Positions 1 to 8,438 of a stretch of 64,000 nucleotides of DNA are shown piece after piece. Origin of the DNA: Bacillus sp. A301a_S52 (GTDB lineage Bacteria; Bacillota; Bacilli; Bacillales; Salisediminibacteriaceae); the NCBI GenBank assembly GCA_024701455.1, contig JABXYP010000001.1, positions 4,282,001 to 4,346,000 of the forward strand, read 5' to 3'. The first letter of the stretch is position 1. Each line of letters starts with the position of its first letter. Under the pieces are notes generated by a model that was not told the origin of the DNA, did no database searches, and worked only from the letters and a program-made list of their open reading frames with translations. Made by a program: the position numbers and the translations under genes.

Positions 1-1573
1 CTTTTCCTAGTGCACCTGTAGAGAACGCTTCATCTTTAATGTTTGTTAGAGGAACCACTTCCCCTGAAAATGGACTTGCAATCACTTCGCTATCTTTTTT
101 CTCGCCTGCTGGTGCCACGGTAGGCTCACCTGGTGCATCCGATGCTGTTGATCCCGCTTTTTCAATTGGCGCTTCATCGTCATTCACGCCACCAAAAAGG
201 TATGTCAACACAAAAGCAAGAACAAAGGCTAGTAATGCTGCGAAAACCGGCCCCCACACGGTAATGTTAAGACCTTCAGGCCCGATAAATGACGGGATTT
301 GGAAAATACCTAATCCACCTAGTCGGTAACCTGCTCCACCTGTTAGGCCGATAATCGCGCCACCGATACCTGCTGCAATACAACTGTAGATAAACGGTTT
401 TTTCTTCGGGAGAGTAATCCCGTAAATCGCCGGTTCTGTTACACCGAAAATACCAGAAATAAAGGCTGGAATACTTAGCGTTTTCAATTGTTGGTTACGT
501 GTTTTCAACCATACACCAAGAACTGCACCAATTTGTGCGAACGTGGTGGCAAACATCATCGCTAAGACTGGATCTGACCCCATCGTTGTCAAGTTATTAA
601 GGGCAATCGGTACGAGGCCCCAGTGTAATCCGAAAATAACGATCACTTGCCATAGACCACCTACAAACACACCTGCGATGACTGGACTTAGATTATAAAT
701 AAAGATCGTTGCTTGACCAAGGATTTGGCTTAACCAAGTGGCAATCGGTCCAATTACGATAAAGGTAATTGGTACAACAATGATTAATGTGAAAAACGGT
801 ACTAAGAACATTTTCACGACATCTGGAATGATTTTCTTAACCCATGCCTCTACGCGTGAAGCGAAGAATGCTGCTAAAATAATTGGAATAACGGATGACG
901 CATAACTCATTAAAATAACTGGAATTCCGAATAACGTAATGTAAACAGGTGATTCAAAAATAGTACCTCCAAACAACACATATAATGGATCTCCTGCTAT
1001 TAAAGCTTCCACACCCGGATGAACGAGTGATGCCCCAATAGCTATCCCAATAAACGGTGCACCGCCAAATTTCTTAATGGCTGTGTAGCCTAAGAAAATC
1101 GGGAAAAAGTGGAAGAGTGAATCCCCGATAATCTCAAGAAGCTCATAAGCGCCTTGACCTGGGGCTAACCATCCAAGCTCCAAGAATAAGGCGTTTAACC
1201 CTTTAATCATCCCTGTTGCCGCTAAAACACCGAGGACCGGCGTAAAAATACTTGCAATAATATCAATTAATCGATTGAATAAGTTCGTGTCTTTATCGTC
1301 TTCTTCCGCCGCTTCTTTTTGTGTAGAAAATCCACCTACTTCCACGACAGCTTTATACACATCTGGTACGTGGTTGCCGATAACCACCTGATATTGGCCG
1401 CCGCTCTGCATAACAGTCACGACATCCGCCATGTTTTTCAACGCTTCGGTTTGCGCTTTACTTTCATCTTCGAGCTTAAAACGCAACCTTGTAATACAAT
1501 GAACAACACTTTTAACATTTTCAACTCCGCCAACTTTTTCAATAATATCCTTTGCCAGTTGTTCGTATTTCAT
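1..1573 (-). CDS. bglP: PTS beta-glucoside transporter subunit IIBCA, partial (3' end outside window)
   Basis: Membrane PTS permease that imports and phosphorylates beta-glucosides. About 524 residues are visible. An N-terminal EIIB domain (residues about 1-90) carries the phosphorylated Cys in a VHCITRLRF context. The multi-helix EIIC domain (about 100-460) includes GVTEPAIYGI. The start of EIIA (IASPFSGEVVPL) runs off the window edge. The start ATG at 1573 opens MKYEQLAKDIIEKVGG, the usual EIIB opening. The gene lies downstream of a licT gene and of a RAT/terminator leader, so it should be induced by beta-glucosides through antitermination and repressed by glucose through the cre at its promoter. 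Assignment to the BglP family is firm. The exact sugar (salicin, cellobiose, arbutin) cannot be read from sequence. Confidence 0.93.
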   Translation of the reverse strand, partial: MKYEQLAKDIIEKVGGVENVKSVVHCITRLRFKLEDESKAQTEALKNMADVVTVMQSGGQYQVVIGNHVPDVYKAVVEVGGFSTQKEAAEEDDKDTNLFNRLIDIIASIFTPVLGVLAATGMIKGLNALFLELGWLAPGQGAYELLEIIGDSLFHFFPIFLGYTAIKKFGGAPFIGIAIGASLVHPGVEALIAGDPLYVLFGGTIFESPVYITLFGIPVILMSYASSVIPIILAAFFASRVEAWVKKIIPDVVKMFLVPFFTLIIVVPITFIVIGPIATWLSQILGQATIFIYNLSPVIAGVFVGGLWQVIVIFGLHWGLVPIALNNLTTMGSDPVLAMMFATTFAQIGAVLGVWLKTRNQQLKTLSIPAFISGIFGVTEPAIYGITLPKKKPFIYSCIAAGIGGAIIGLTGGAGYRLGGLGIFQIPSFIGPEGLNITVWGPVFAALLAFVLAFVLTYLFGGVNDDEAPIEKAGSTASDAPGEPTVAPAGEKKDSEVIASPFSGEVVPLTNIKDEAFSTGALGK

Positions 1574-1607
1574 GTCTTTTCCCCACTTTCTTTCATATTT
1601 GGCAAAT

Positions 1608-1690
1608 AAAAAACCTGATCTGACTTGAATACAAATAGACATTTGTATGGCAAGTCAGATCAGGTTATGCCCTATGAAGGTAACATTCCC
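1608..1690 (-). promoter_or_regulatory. RAT antiterminator site overlapping a Rho-independent terminator, bglP leader
   Basis: On the minus strand a RAT-like element (GGGAATGTTACC, then GGGCATAACC; 1662-1690) overlaps the 5' arm of a terminator. The terminator stem is a perfect 16-bp repeat, AACCTGATCTGACTTG at 1651-1666 pairing with 1612-1627, followed by a T run. This is the classic LicT/BglG arrangement, in which the regulator stabilises the RAT hairpin and prevents the terminator from forming. It lies between the promoter at 1719-1747 and the bglP start. Confidence 0.9.
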
Positions 1691-1718
1691 ATTAGGTATT
1701 TAGTTACTTCCTGATTTC

Positions 1719-1755
1719 AGTATATTTCCTCTTTTCTGAAATGTCAACGCTTTCA
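1719..1755 (-). promoter_or_regulatory. sigma-A promoter with overlapping cre box for bglP
   Basis: On the minus strand, TTGACA (1742-1747), a 17-bp spacer and TATACT (1719-1724). The -35 box is embedded in TGAAAGCGTTGACA (1742-1755), which fits the CcpA cre consensus at every fixed position. CcpA binding would directly block RNA polymerase, so the permease has its own promoter in addition to any read-through from licT. Confidence 0.85.
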
Positions 1756-1813
1756 CGAAAAATATTTTTTCTTTTTCGACAGTATTTTCTATATACAATC
1801 CATTTTATTGAAT

Positions 1814-2665
1814 TTAATTGTGAAATTCATACCTCTTCGTCACCCTTTGAATGTGAACCGTCAAATAGACCATCTCATCCTTTGAAATATGCCAACGATA
1901 ACTTTCTGCTAAATACACCTTGATTTTTTCACTGCATTGAAATGCTTCCGGATATTTTTCATGTAATTGGTCGTACAAGAAGTGATCATTCGTCTCTACA
2001 ATACGTTCTTGGCGAATAAACCTCATGGCAAAAAAGCGTAAGTGGGTTAAGAAACGTTCATAATTAATTGATGTTTCGTCTAGCTCCATTTTAAAATGAT
2101 ATTTAACAATGGTGAGTATTGTATTAACCATTTCTGTCACTTGAACGGCTGTAGCCATATTTTCCCCAGAAAGCTGACTATTCACCAAATGGAGGGCAAT
2201 GGAGGCCGCTTCATCTTCTGAAAGGGTGACACCTGCCTCTTTTTCAATGATGTCTAACGCCTTTAAAGAGATGTTATATTCTTGTTTGTAATATTTGCGA
2301 ATTTCCCATAACAGCGGATTTTTCATCTCAATCCCTTGATGATGACGAGTGATCGCAAAACTAATATGATCGGTCAACGCCACATATAAATAATCATCCA
2401 GTTTATACGGCAGCTGAGACGTGGCATAATCTAATATTTTTGCAGCAATGTTAAAGTGTAGTTCAGGGGTTTCACGTAGTAATGTCACAAGCTTTTCGGA
2501 CATGCCATGCTTTTCAAGAACAAATGTCTTCTCAATTTTAGATTGATCGATTGTTTGCCCAACTTTCTTCATAAAAGCTAGTCCCTTACCCATCACAACA
2601 ATTTCTTGACCTTGATCGTTTGTTGTGACGACGACATTATTATTTAGTATTTTTTTAATCCTCAT
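1814..2665 (-). CDS. licT: BglG/LicT-family transcriptional antiterminator
   Basis: RNA-binding antiterminator of 283 residues. The N-terminal CAT RNA-binding domain (about 1-55) begins MRIKKILNNNVVVTTNDQG. Two PTS regulation domains (PRD1 about 65-170, PRD2 about 171-283) contain the phosphorylatable His sites, for example DHISFAITRH and LTVHIQR near the C-terminus. It should bind RAT hairpins when PRD2 is phosphorylated by HPr and PRD1 is not phosphorylated by the EII. RAT elements lie upstream of both licT and bglP, so it probably controls its own transcript as well as the permease. The start ATG at 2665 follows a GTGGGGG ribosome site. The gene symbol is by family resemblance. Confidence 0.93.
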   Translation of the reverse strand: MRIKKILNNNVVVTTNDQGQEIVVMGKGLAFMKKVGQTIDQSKIEKTFVLEKHGMSEKLVTLLRETPELHFNIAAKILDYATSQLPYKLDDYLYVALTDHISFAITRHHQGIEMKNPLLWEIRKYYKQEYNISLKALDIIEKEAGVTLSEDEAASIALHLVNSQLSGENMATAVQVTEMVNTILTIVKYHFKMELDETSINYERFLTHLRFFAMRFIRQERIVETNDHFLYDQLHEKYPEAFQCSEKIKVYLAESYRWHISKDEMVYLTVHIQRVTKRYEFHN

Positions 2666-2722
2666 AATCCCCCACTCGCTTTATACCATGACATTTTTTT
2701 CCTAATACTAGCCGTACGAATT

Positions 2723-2810
2723 AAAAAAACCCAACTTTGAAATAGGAGACCCTCATTTAAAGGGTTCCTTTGTCAAACTTAGGTTTTGCCTGCCTCACAG
2801 TAACAATCCA
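2723..2810 (-). promoter_or_regulatory. RAT antiterminator site and terminator in the licT leader
   Basis: On the minus strand, GGATTGTTACTGTGAGGCAG followed by GCAAAACC (2780-2810) is a near-canonical RAT sequence. It overlaps the 5' arm of a terminator (arms about 2773-2785 and 2728-2740, 11 of 13 pairs matching) that ends in a run of seven Ts. licT therefore appears to antiterminate its own transcript. Confidence 0.88.
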
Positions 2811-2820
2811 TTTATTCGCT

Positions 2821-2866
2821 TGTAATCGCTTTCTTAATTAGTACCATGGTAGGATGCCATTGTCAA
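2821..2866 (-). promoter_or_regulatory. licT promoter with downstream cre-like box
   Basis: Minus-strand TTGACA (2861-2866), a 17-bp spacer and TACTAA (2838-2843, weak -10, possibly helped by the TG just upstream). AGAAAGCGATTACA (2821-2834) matches the cre consensus at 13 of 14 positions and lies just downstream of the -10, where CcpA would act as a roadblock. Confidence 0.65.
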
Positions 2867-2956
2867 GACCTGTCGAATAAAGATTGTCAATGGTCTAGCC
2901 TTTGTAACGCCTTTTCTATAAGCCCCAGCAACAAGTGCCTTCATAATTAAGTTCGT

Positions 2957-3099
2957 ATAAAACGCCCCTTCAATCAATGGGAGGTTTCGTATTTCTCCCA
3001 CTGATTGATCGTTGAGGGAATCAGAATTTTTCACCTATGAAGAGTTACCTCTCCTCTCTATTTTAAGCATGAGGTTTACGGACACTTATCTGTGATAAA
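2957..3099 (+). repeat. Dispersed intergenic repeat, copy A
   Basis: Copy of the repeat family described under findings. It begins ATAAAACGCCCCTTCAATCA, carries the hairpin arm TTCTCCCACTGATTGATCG, then GTTGAGGGAATCAG, and ends GAGGTTTACGGAC...TATCTGTGATAAA. It lies between brnQ and licT, and a 66-codon open frame over it is an artefact of the repeat. Confidence 0.8.
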
Positions 3100-3103
3100 T
3101 AAC

Positions 3104-3147
3104 AAAAAGGCTTAATTGTCACAATGATGAGAGACAATTAAACCTTT
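3104..3147 (-). terminator. Rho-independent terminator of brnQ
   Basis: Minus-strand stem AAGGTTTAATTGTC pairs with GACAATTAAGCCTT across a 12-base loop, followed by a T run. It begins 10 bp after the brnQ stop. Confidence 0.85.
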
Positions 3148-3156
3148 TATATCGCC

Positions 3157-4461
3157 TTACTGTTTTAAAACGTTGTACAAATAGCCGAGAAGTCCACCAA
3201 CGATACTTGGCACAATCCATCCTACCCCTTCGGCATGGAGAGGGAGGTAACCAACTATGTCAGCAATTCCCCCCATTTTTAATCCAGCTGTAGCTAGTCC
3301 ATCATAAACCCCTATCAACAAAGCACCGATAATCGCTCCACAATAAACAGGACGGCAAAGCGGTAGCACGGTATGAATGAGGGATAGCACAATCAAGACG
3401 ATTGTAACAGGGTACATCGCAATCAATATAGGTAAGGAAAAAGAAATAAGTTGAGTCAAGCCTAAATTGGCCATCGTCAAACTAAATAAACTGATAACAG
3501 CTATAATCACAGGGTAAGAGACATTTTTCAAGCGGCTACTTAAAAATTCACCACATGCAGAGACTAAGCCTACAGACGTGGTTAGGCATGCGCCTGTTAT
3601 GATAATAGCTAAAAGAACGGTCCCGAAAGGTCCAAATAAGCGAGCAGTTACTGCGATTAAAACAGCCCCGCCATTTTCCATCTGGCCAATAACGTCAACA
3701 CTGGTAGCGCCGATATAAGCTAACGTCACATAGACAAACGACAACGCGATTCCTGCAATGATTCCTGCTTTAATGGTATATGACCTCACATCTGGAACAT
3801 TCATAACCCCTTTTTCTTGAATACGGCTAATGATCACAATCCCAAACACGAGAGCACCCATGGCATCCATCGTTAAAAACCCTTCGATGAACCCTGTGAA
3901 ATACGCCCCATCTATGTAAGGACCTGTTGGACGGCCTACGTCTCCTAATGGTGATGTAAACCCTCTAATAGCAAGAATTACAATGGCGGTGAATAAAATC
4001 GGTGTCAATACTTTCCCTACACGGTCCACTAGTTTCGCAGGATTAAGGGCAAGCCAAAAGGTCACCCCGAAAAACAAGAATGTCGTCAAAAATAACGTGA
4101 ATGCATTAGCTGACGGCAAAAATGGGACAATTCCGACTTCATAGGCGACAGTTCCAGTTCTCGGAATACCAAAAAATGGACCGATCGTTAAATAAATAAC
4201 AACTGGGAAAATAAGTGCAAAAGTACGGTGGACCCTATTTGCCAATACATCTAAGTCCCCTTCAACTTGAGAGATGGTAATGATGGCCAATAAGGGGAGA
4301 CCTACCCCTGTCACTAAAAAACCACCAATACTGGGCCACATTGCTTCACCAGCTTGTTGGCCTAAGTGGGGTGGAAAGATTAAATTCCCTGCCCCTAAAA
4401 ACAAAGCGAACATAAAAAAACCTAAAGCAAGTACTTCTTTTACTGGTAATATCTTCTTCAT
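3157..4461 (-). CDS. brnQ: Branched-chain amino acid transport system II carrier protein (LIVCS family)
   Basis: Sodium-coupled symporter for Leu, Ile and Val with about 12 predicted transmembrane segments. After start choice it is 434 residues, normal for BrnQ. The N-terminus MKKILPVKEVLALGFFMFAL followed by FLGAGNLIFPPHLGQ is the family signature. The open frame extends 21 codons further upstream. The start at 4461 is preferred because GGAGG sits 6 bases before it and the upstream extension (MTYMWQESFYNS) has no homologous look. It has its own terminator and no co-directional neighbour, so it is probably monocistronic. No T-box is visible in the 5' region and I could not see a convincing CodY box. 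Confidence 0.93.
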   Translation of the reverse strand: MKKILPVKEVLALGFFMFALFLGAGNLIFPPHLGQQAGEAMWPSIGGFLVTGVGLPLLAIITISQVEGDLDVLANRVHRTFALIFPVVIYLTIGPFFGIPRTGTVAYEVGIVPFLPSANAFTLFLTTFLFFGVTFWLALNPAKLVDRVGKVLTPILFTAIVILAIRGFTSPLGDVGRPTGPYIDGAYFTGFIEGFLTMDAMGALVFGIVIISRIQEKGVMNVPDVRSYTIKAGIIAGIALSFVYVTLAYIGATSVDVIGQMENGGAVLIAVTARLFGPFGTVLLAIIITGACLTTSVGLVSACGEFLSSRLKNVSYPVIIAVISLFSLTMANLGLTQLISFSLPILIAMYPVTIVLIVLSLIHTVLPLCRPVYCGAIIGALLIGVYDGLATAGLKMGGIADIVGYLPLHAEGVGWIVPSIVGGLLGYLYNVLKQ

Positions 4462-5091
4462 TAAATCCTCCACTACGACGTCACATAAACTATTATAGAA
4501 CGACTCTTGCCACATATAGGTCACTTTCTATCCGTGCTCGTCAGTTATTCAAAAAATGTGTTTAAATAAAATATTGCGACAATTTTATTGTTAGATTGCC
4601 GCTTATCTTGTTAATCATTGCACAAACAATCACCTTTTCAATATTACCTAATAATAAAGAAAACTGCAAAACTATTTTTTTTAAAACGTCTGTTTATTCC
4701 GAATCATGTATAAAACGGACCTTCAATCAGAACATCAGCATGATAGTATAAGGTGATTTATCAACTAGCAGATTCACCTACGATTCTTCTGCCAACTTGT
4801 AGACTTTCCTAATTTCTGTCGCCTTTCACACTTCCCATTTTTTCGTTTGCACGACACAAACACCTGTATATTCTCTAAAACCCACAGTGTAAAAGAGTAT
4901 GTATTTGCTCTACAACATAATCAATAAATGAAAGAGGGTAAAAGGAAATTTACAGAACCTACAAAAAATAGAGATAAACGACCGCCCTACTGCTTTTTTA
5001 TACGAATTTAGATTTCTACTACTTTTATCATCCGCATATTATTCGTGTTATAGCCTTAAAACATCATGAAGAAAGCAATCGATTTATATCA
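4462..5091. other. Long non-coding interval upstream of brnQ
   Basis: About 630 bp without a credible gene. It holds only a repeat fragment (4709-4731), several AT-rich tracts and presumably the brnQ promoter. No recognisable riboswitch or small gene was found on either strand. Confidence 0.5.
4709..4731 (+). repeat. 5' fragment of the dispersed intergenic repeat
   Basis: TATAAAACGGACCTTCAATC matches the first 20 bases of the repeat family (compare copies at 2957, 38252 and 56357). The hairpin and tail do not follow, so this is a truncated relic. Confidence 0.5.
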
Positions 5092-5128
5092 AAAAAAGGT
5101 CTTAAGTAAACGTACTTAAAACCTTCTT
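5092..5128 (-). terminator. Probable terminator downstream of wrbA
   Basis: Minus-strand stem AAGGTTTTAAGTA pairs with TACTTAAGACCTT and is followed by seven Ts. A separate 10-bp perfect stem (TGTCGCTGAG with its complement, 5178-5208) without a T run lies between it and the gene and may be a 3'-stabilising hairpin. Confidence 0.7.
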
Positions 5129-5265
5129 TCCAATAGGTGTATATAGGGACCCGTTACTTAAGTGCTTCTTCAGACTTTGTCGCTGAGCTTATTTTTCTCT
5201 CAGCGACATTTAGCCACTTTATAGAATTATACCCCATATTCAACCTACTAAATTTAGCTATTCGC

Positions 5266-5880
5266 TCATTGAGCACTTCCTTTTTTGATCCATTCTGCTA
5301 TTTGCACCGTTCGTTTCGCTTGATATTTCACCGCTTCTTCTACATTTTCTTGCATGTTCCCCTCCTGATCCACCGTCACACTCACACCATATGGATTTCC
5401 GCCAGAAGAGAATTGAACTGGGTCCGTATAACCGGGAGATGCGATAATGGCACCCCAATGATGTACTGTTGTATAAAGCGATAAAATCGTTGCTTCCTGT
5501 CCGCCATGAGCATTACTTGCAGAAGCCATGGCACTAATTGCTTTATTCGCTAATTTACCATTAAACCAGAGCCCACCAGTCGTATCTAAAAATTGTTTCA
5601 TTTGTCCTGGCACGTTGCCAAAGCGTGTTGGGATACTGAACACAATGGCATCTGCCCATTCCAAGTCATTTAGTGTGACCTCAGGAACAGCTTTCGTCGC
5701 TTCAATATGTGCCTGCCACGCTGGATTTGACGCAATTGCTTCTTCGGGCGCTAATTCCGGTAACTTTAACACTTTGACCTCTGCACCAGCAGCGCGCCCT
5801 CCTTCTTCTGCCCATTGTGCCAATTGATAATTTGTTCCTGTTGAACTGTAATAAATTATAGCTAAATTAACCTTTGCCAT
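5266..5880 (-). CDS. wrbA: WrbA-type NAD(P)H:quinone oxidoreductase (flavodoxin family)
   Basis: Cytosolic FMN enzyme that reduces quinones by two electrons, protecting against redox cycling. It is 204 residues, the usual WrbA length. The flavodoxin FMN loop is visible as YYSSTGTNYQLA (residues about 11-22), the second loop as SIPTRFGNVPGQMKQFLDTT (about 82-101) and the third as STASNAHGG-like ASASNAHGGQEAT (about 120-132). Start ATG at 5880 follows AAAGGAGAC. It stands alone with its own 3' hairpins. The family call is firm. The physiological quinone is unknown. Confidence 0.92.
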   Translation of the reverse strand: MAKVNLAIIYYSSTGTNYQLAQWAEEGGRAAGAEVKVLKLPELAPEEAIASNPAWQAHIEATKAVPEVTLNDLEWADAIVFSIPTRFGNVPGQMKQFLDTTGGLWFNGKLANKAISAMASASNAHGGQEATILSLYTTVHHWGAIIASPGYTDPVQFSSGGNPYGVSVTVDQEGNMQENVEEAVKYQAKRTVQIAEWIKKGSAQ

Positions 5881-6084
5881 TTTGTCTCCTTTCTATATCT
5901 CTCATTTTATATAAGCTTTATACGATTAGCTTCTACAAATATCCAGGAAACATACAAATCATTTGGCTACTTATAATAATTTATCTTTGTTTGAGGACTC
6001 TTCCTTCAATCGAGATATTAAGCTTATTATCTATGATATTTACTAACCCACCACCACTTGAATCAAAAAATCCCGAGCATTATA

Positions 6085-6121
6085 AAAACCCCCACGATTA
6101 GCTGACTAACCATGAGGGTTA
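6085..6121 (-). terminator. Terminator downstream of the 160-residue orphan
   Basis: Minus-strand AACCCTCATG pairs with CGTGGGGGTT and is followed by TTT, 51 bp after the stop codon of the gene at 6172-6654. Confidence 0.65.
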
Positions 6122-6171
6122 TCTATAAACAGGTGGGTTTACCACTGAAAATAAACACTTTCTTTTTTCTC

Positions 6172-6654
6172 TTATTCTATCTCTATTTGGCTAAAAGAAA
6201 ATGTTTCATTAAACTCATCATCTGCTGTACTAAAACTGACATCAAAGCTTGATTGATTTAGTTCCTTTTCTATCTCCGCCAAATCCATTGTTGAAGTCCC
6301 ATATAAACGAAGAACGGGGTCCTCATCATCTAAATAGATTTTGGAGGAGTAGGTACGGCTAGAATTTGTCTGATTCCATGCAATGCTAATTGGCCATTCT
6401 GCTTTCATGCGATACCATGTTATGGGATCATCTATCCCTGTATTTTCCCAATAGACTTCGATAAGCCAATCACCTACTTCGGCTGATTCTGCCGTTGTTT
6501 TAGTTAGCTCATAATACATCGTCATATTCTCTCCAGGAACCTCCCCAGTATAAGACGCTTCTACTTCCTCCTGTCCAGGCGTTAAATAAAAAAATACTAT
6601 AACCCCAATTAATACTAGTGATGTTAAGAAATAAATAAGTTTTACTTTAGTCAT
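6172..6654 (-). CDS. Membrane-anchored protein of unknown function
   Basis: A 160-residue protein I do not recognise. Residues about 5-24 (LIYFLTSLVLIGVIVFFYL) form one transmembrane segment or uncleaved signal anchor. The rest is an acidic, extracytoplasmic-looking domain rich in Glu, Asp, Ser and Thr with Trp residues (WLIEVYWENTG, ITWYRMKAEWPISIAW), suggesting a beta-sandwich. It starts at ATG 6654 behind GGAGGTAGGAC. It is a single-gene unit between a flavoprotein and transposase remains. Nothing in the context gives a role. Confidence 0.7.
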   Translation of the reverse strand: MTKVKLIYFLTSLVLIGVIVFFYLTPGQEEVEASYTGEVPGENMTMYYELTKTTAESAEVGDWLIEVYWENTGIDDPITWYRMKAEWPISIAWNQTNSSRTYSSKIYLDDEDPVLRLYGTSTMDLAEIEKELNQSSFDVSFSTADDEFNETFSFSQIEIE

Positions 6655-6844
6655 GTCCTACCTCCATTTATCATTTATATAATAAATATCCATGTTAAAC
6701 AAGGTGAGATCTGACTAAAAAACACCGCGATTTATTCTAACAATTAGAAACAGCTTAAGACTTTAGTCCATGTCTCATACCTCTTTTAATTACCTTGCCT
6801 CACAGCTAACGTCTTCGCGTCACTATTATAGATCTATTATGATA

Positions 6845-7363
6845 ATTGTGGAAAATCTTTTTCCGTTCCCACCAATACGGCATTATATCGAATTGGTTAT
6901 CTCAATCATTGAATGTATGATTAAAGGATATTCCTTACGCAAATCTGTGGAGTTAATCGGGAATGTTATTCACGTCACTATATTCTACCGGAGGCACAAA
7001 CTCTTAATATCACTAAAACAAATGGAATTTATCAAATTTTCAAGGTATTGTTGAAATGGACGAGATCTATTTCTTATACTCTGAAAAAGGTATGTCTATA
7101 TATCCATTCAAGTCTGATGGAAAAGTGTGCATACAAAGGGTCTCTATCACATCTAGAACGTCAGCAACTACCATCCAGATGGATGGAGCGATTTAACGGT
7201 GTAGCACGAAAGTCTCTAAACAATTATTTGGCTTGGATTCAAGTATTAGAGATCCATCACCAGTGAATGAAATTACATTGACCAATCTGATGACAAAAGG
7301 TTATTCAATCCCAAATTCGGAAACATATAATACATTTAGATTATCAAAATTCAATGTATAAAC
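6845..7363 (+). pseudogene. Decayed IS1595-type transposase
   Basis: Three reading frames together spell pieces of an IS1595-family DDE transposase. Frame one has IIECMIKGYSLRKSVELIG and FYRRHKLLISLKQMEF (ending near 7051). Frame two has GIVEMDEIYFLYSEKG (about 7046-7093), the motif around the first catalytic Asp. Frame three has RFNGVARKSLNNYLAWIQVLE (about 7186-7248), the typical C-terminal motif, and NTFRLSKFNV closes the gene. The central part with the remaining catalytic residues is largely missing and the N-terminal zinc ribbon is not recognisable. The element is dead. Terminal inverted repeats were not identified. Confidence 0.75.
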
Positions 7364-7451
7364 ATTATTTCTTTAATTTAACTAACGTTAAAAATAAGTG
7401 GATGTTTTAAATACAAAGAAAAGAAAATCTATCAAGAAAGAAGGATTCAAA

Positions 7452-8267
7452 ATGGCTTATTGTAAAGTTCGCCAAGCAGAAATATATTACGAAGATTTAG
7501 GGACAGGAACACCTATTATAATGATACACGGGTTTTCACCAGACCATCGTTTAATGAGTGGTTGTATGGAACCTGTATTCGAGAAGAGGGGGGGATGGAG
7601 GCGAATCTATATTGACCTTCCAGGAATGGGATTAACAAAAAATTATAACGGGATTAGTAATTCTGACGAAATGTTGAATGCTGTAATAGACTTTATTCAG
7701 GCTATAATTCCCGACGAAAAATATCTAATAGTAGGTGAATCTTATGGGGGTTATTTAGCTAGGGGTATTATTCATAAACAAAAAGAAGGAATACTTGGTG
7801 CAGCATTCATTTGCCCAGTTATTAAACCCTATGCTCAAGATAGAACCGTTGAGAAGCACAAAATAGTAAAAACAGATGTAGAATTTATTGGAAAACTAAC
7901 AAAGAAGGAGTTAGAGGACTTTAGAAACAATAATGTTGTCCTTGATGAGTCCACTTGGTTAAGGTATCGAGAAGAAATTTTGAGTGGAGTTAATATTGGA
8001 GATGGACCCTTTCTAGAAAGAGTCCAAAAAAATTATAGTTTCTCCTTTAAGATTGACCAATCTGATTTTAGTAAACCTAGTATATTTCTTTTGGGAAAAC
8101 AAGACTCTACTGTTGGATATAAGGATGCACTTGAATTACAAAGTAAATATCCCCAGGGAACTTTTGGAATATTAGATAAAGCGGGTCATAACTTACAAAT
8201 TGAACAACCGCAACTTTTTAACACACTGATAAATGAATGGTTAGATAGAGTTGAAGAGACTCCTTAA
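7452..8267 (+). CDS. Alpha/beta-hydrolase fold protein
   Basis: A 271-residue serine hydrolase of the alpha/beta fold. The oxyanion region is IIMIHGFSPDHR (about 23-34), the nucleophile elbow GESYGG (about 96-101), the acid probably in LGKQDSTVG (about 217-225) and the His in DKAGHNLQIEQP (about 240-251). The start at 7452 is chosen over an in-frame ATG 54 bases upstream because AAGGA sits at the right distance and the protein family begins MAYCKVRQAEIYYEDLG. It directly follows the transposase relic, and its codon use is visibly more AT-rich than neighbouring genes (many AAA, ATA, AGA), which suggests it arrived by transfer. Substrate unknown. Confidence 0.85.
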   Translation: MAYCKVRQAEIYYEDLGTGTPIIMIHGFSPDHRLMSGCMEPVFEKRGGWRRIYIDLPGMGLTKNYNGISNSDEMLNAVIDFIQAIIPDEKYLIVGESYGGYLARGIIHKQKEGILGAAFICPVIKPYAQDRTVEKHKIVKTDVEFIGKLTKKELEDFRNNNVVLDESTWLRYREEILSGVNIGDGPFLERVQKNYSFSFKIDQSDFSKPSIFLLGKQDSTVGYKDALELQSKYPQGTFGILDKAGHNLQIEQPQLFNTLINEWLDRVEETP

Positions 8268-8438
8268 TAATAAGTGACGTTAATTCAAGACAATAAACCT
8301 ACATAAGAATTTCCAAATAGGAAGTTCTATTATTCTTCTTTAGATATCAACATTAAATTTTAACAAAGCCATTATATAAAATAACAAGACATGGGTATGG
8401 TCACTTTAGAGGTGTTAACTCGCTTCCCCATTTTACTA

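Noticed and set aside
2834..3034. 66-codon minus-strand frame upstream of licT
   Set aside because: It overlaps a copy of the dispersed repeat and the licT promoter, and its residues are the translation of the repeat hairpin.
4462..5091. Possible T-box or CodY control of brnQ
   Set aside because: No AGGGTGGNACCGCG-like T-box sequence and no good CodY motif was found on the minus strand.
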